Below are positions 61,184 through 64,000 of a stretch of DNA of 64,000 bases, piece after piece. Position 1 is the first letter of the stretch. Each line of letters begins with the position of its first letter. The stretch spans positions 19,946-83,945 of the forward strand of contig NZ_JBJGDW010000012.1 in NCBI RefSeq assembly GCF_045062605.1, given 5' to 3'. Under the pieces are notes generated by a model. That model did not search any database and was not told the DNA's origin. It saw nothing but the letters and a program-made list of their open reading frames with translations. This stretch comes from Deinococcus sp045062605. Lineage in GTDB: Bacteria; Deinococcota; Deinococci; Deinococcales; Deinococcaceae. The position numbers and the translations under genes are program-made.

Positions 61184-61542
61184 ACCAGTAAGACTTCCAC
61201 GCACAGGCCCGAGGCTGTGGATTTCTCCGCACCGTCTGAATGACAGCTCAAGAAACCCGCTAGAAGGGTTAAGCGAAATCTAGGGCAATTGTCCGAATCA
61301 CTGCATTAGAAGAAGTGACTTCTGATGCTGATTTCGTCTGTTTCATTAATAAACTGAGATAACCTTAGTTTGCCAACTCCACACCCGACACCTGTTCTTC
61401 TCATTCTTGCTGTCTTGTTCAGATCAACGCCCATGAGGATGCTGGGACGCCCGCTCGGATGTTCACCATTTTTGCAAACGATCCAATCGGAGTCCATATC
61501 ACTCCGTTCGGTCAAAAGCCGACAACTCTTTCGACAACTGCT
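61184..61542. other. Intergenic region holding dispersed repeat B
   Basis: About 360 bp without a gene. It contains a 13-bp palindrome AGAAGT-G-ACTTCT (61311-61323) and the second copy of the dispersed repeat (61325-61510). No promoter or terminator is clear. Confidence 0.6.
61325..61510. repeat. Dispersed intergenic repeat, copy B
   Basis: Matches copy A (51089-51235) at about 70 percent by eye over the first roughly 100 bases, carries about 39 extra bases near 61420-61455, then rejoins at CTCGGAT and CAATCGGAGTCC (61484-61495). Confidence 0.6.
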
Positions 61543-62802
<1,260 letters not shown>

Positions 62803-62809
62803 TTCGCGG

Positions 62810-62815
62810 AGTATA
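62810..62815 (-). promoter_or_regulatory. -10 element of leaderless MFS gene
   Basis: Minus strand TATACT, 7 nt before the ATG at 62802. Confidence 0.55.
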
Positions 62816-62923
62816 AGCGCGGCGGAGCGGGGGCGGCGTCAGATTGAAGGGTGGCTGGAAAGCTCAATCTCATCACCAAATCATTTCTGGCACATCACTC
62901 ATGGAGGCGGCACCCTGACGACA

Positions 62924-62929
62924 CACAAT
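62924..62929 (+). promoter_or_regulatory. -10 element of leaderless aldo/keto reductase gene
   Basis: CACAAT, 6 nt before the ATG at 62936. Confidence 0.35.
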
Positions 62930-62935
62930 GGGGCC

Positions 62936-63859
62936 ATGCAGCAACGCAAACTCGGCAAAAACGGTCCCGATGTCTCTGTGGTGGGTCTGGGATGCAACAA
63001 CTTCGGGGGCCGACTGGATCAGGAGGCCACCAACGCCGTCGTGCGCTCGGCGCTGGACCACGGCATCACTCTGTTTGACACCGCCGACATCTACGGCAAT
63101 CAGGGCGGCTCGGAAACCATGCTGGGCAATGCGCTAGGATCAGAGCGTGGCAACATCATTCTGGCCAGCAAGTTCGGAATGGACATGGGCGAGGCGGGCC
63201 AGGGGGCCAGACCCGAATACATCCGCAAGGCGCTAGCCGCCAGCCTGAAGCGCCTGGGCACCGATTATCTGGACCTGTACCAGCTTCACAAGCCGGACCC
63301 CCAGACATCACTGGCCGACACGCTGGGCACGCTGCACGAACTGGTGCAGGCCGGGCAGGTGCGGGCCATCGGTTGCTCCAATCTGGACGCGGCGGGAGTG
63401 CGGGAAGCGGCGCAGATTTCAAAAGATCAAAACCTGACGCCCTTCACCTGTGCCCAGGACGAATACAGCCTGCTGGTGCGGGACGTGGAGGCTGAATTGC
63501 TGCCCACCCTGGAAGAGTTGAAAATGGGCCTGCTGCCGTACTTCCCACTGGCAAGTGGTCTGCTGAGCGGCAAATACGGACCGGACAACATTCCCGAGGG
63601 CACGCGCTTCGCTTCCTCGCAGGGCGCGCAGGACAGGTACATGACGCCAGATAACTGGCGCAAGGTGCAGGCACTGGAGGAATACTCCCAGGCGCACGGA
63701 CACACCCTGCTGGAGCTGGCCTTCAGTTGGCTGGCCGCCCGGCCCACCGTCAGCAGCGTAATTGCGGGGGCCACCAAACCGGAGCAAATTGCACAAAACG
63801 TAAAGGCGGCGGGCTGGAAGCTTGACACCTCTGAAGTGGAAGCCGTCCTCAAGGGCTGA
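62936..63859 (+). CDS. Aldo/keto reductase
   Basis: A 307-residue NADPH-dependent reductase with a TIM-barrel fold. The catalytic tetrad is in LFDTADIYGNQ (Asp, Tyr), ILASKFGMD (Lys) and LDLYQLHKPDP (His). The cofactor end is SVIAGATKPEQIAQNVKA. The N-terminus (KLGKNGPDVSVVGLGCNNFG) is close to the YghZ/general AKR group. The physiological substrate is unknown. After the stop, 63860-64000 shows nothing recognisable. Confidence 0.92.
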   Translation: MQQRKLGKNGPDVSVVGLGCNNFGGRLDQEATNAVVRSALDHGITLFDTADIYGNQGGSETMLGNALGSERGNIILASKFGMDMGEAGQGARPEYIRKALAASLKRLGTDYLDLYQLHKPDPQTSLADTLGTLHELVQAGQVRAIGCSNLDAAGVREAAQISKDQNLTPFTCAQDEYSLLVRDVEAELLPTLEELKMGLLPYFPLASGLLSGKYGPDNIPEGTRFASSQGAQDRYMTPDNWRKVQALEEYSQAHGHTLLELAFSWLAARPTVSSVIAGATKPEQIAQNVKAAGWKLDTSEVEAVLKG

Positions 63860-64000
63860 CGCCGGACGGCGGTAAAGAGGCAGATCGGGGCTGGCAACTT
63901 CGGGTGCTAGGGGATCAAAGACTTCCAAAAAACAGCGCCAAGTTATGGGCCGCGATTTTCCGGCAGACATGCGCGCGGATTGATCTGAAGGAATTGAGTT

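Overview
The window is a high-GC, densely packed bacterial chromosome segment that almost certainly comes from a Deinococcus species. The evidence is a ddrA gene with a 17-bp radiation/desiccation response motif (RDRM) in its promoter, an isoleucyl-tRNA synthetase very close to the Thermus enzyme, a bacillithiol-type glycosyltransferase, and many start codons lying 6-8 nt after a -10 hexamer (leaderless mRNAs). No phage, insertion sequence or CRISPR array was seen. All boundaries, motifs and families were read by eye from the sequence; no database search was possible.

Region by region. 1-9000: partial alpha/beta hydrolase, hisS-aspS pair, small lipoprotein, lipid-kinase-like protein, HNH-like zinc protein, tyrosine recombinase, lnt and an atypical metallophosphoesterase. 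9000-15120: aminotransferase, then a tightly overlapped operon (HAD, M19 dipeptidase, NlpC/P60, L-Ala-D/L-Glu epimerase, Gfo/Idh) that looks like murein-peptide catabolism. 15200-18200: pdxST and rho. 18450-22440: a T-box riboswitch with an Ile (ATC) specifier, a DHCW-cupin gene and ileS. 22440-30880: DegV, bshA-like gene, histidine phosphatase, CrtA-like protein, uvrC, SDR, two PAP2 phosphatases and a 54-residue protein between them. 31190-43140: a xylan/hemicellulose locus (LacI regulator, ABC sugar importer lacking its ATPase, and GH-A, GH1, GH43, GH3 and GH10 enzymes), with two copies of a LacI-type operator.

43150-47580: hisB-hisH, ddrA with a translationally coupled 31-residue membrane protein, a penicillin-recognising-type lipoprotein hydrolase and a second DegV. 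47680-54200: a membrane Fe-S oxidoreductase with a roughly 390-residue tail carrying eight RKxWxPK repeats, and a predicted RelE-fold/SF1-helicase/ankyrin fusion. 54480-59440: a five-gene operon (MoxR ATPase, VWA/metallopeptidase-like protein, NudC, repeat protein, Nudix). 59480-64000: tRNA-Phe and tRNA-Asp, metallophosphatase, pyridoxamine-oxidase-fold protein, MFS transporter and aldo/keto reductase.

The strongest candidates for undescribed biology are: a 40-bp element (GTGAA inverted repeat, exactly 14 bp, third GTGAA) found at three convergent gene junctions; the 31-residue membrane protein coupled to ddrA; the RKxWxPK tail on the Fe-S protein; the RelE-helicase-ankyrin protein divergent from a MoxR-VWA-Nudix operon; and the cupin gene placed between an Ile T-box and ileS.
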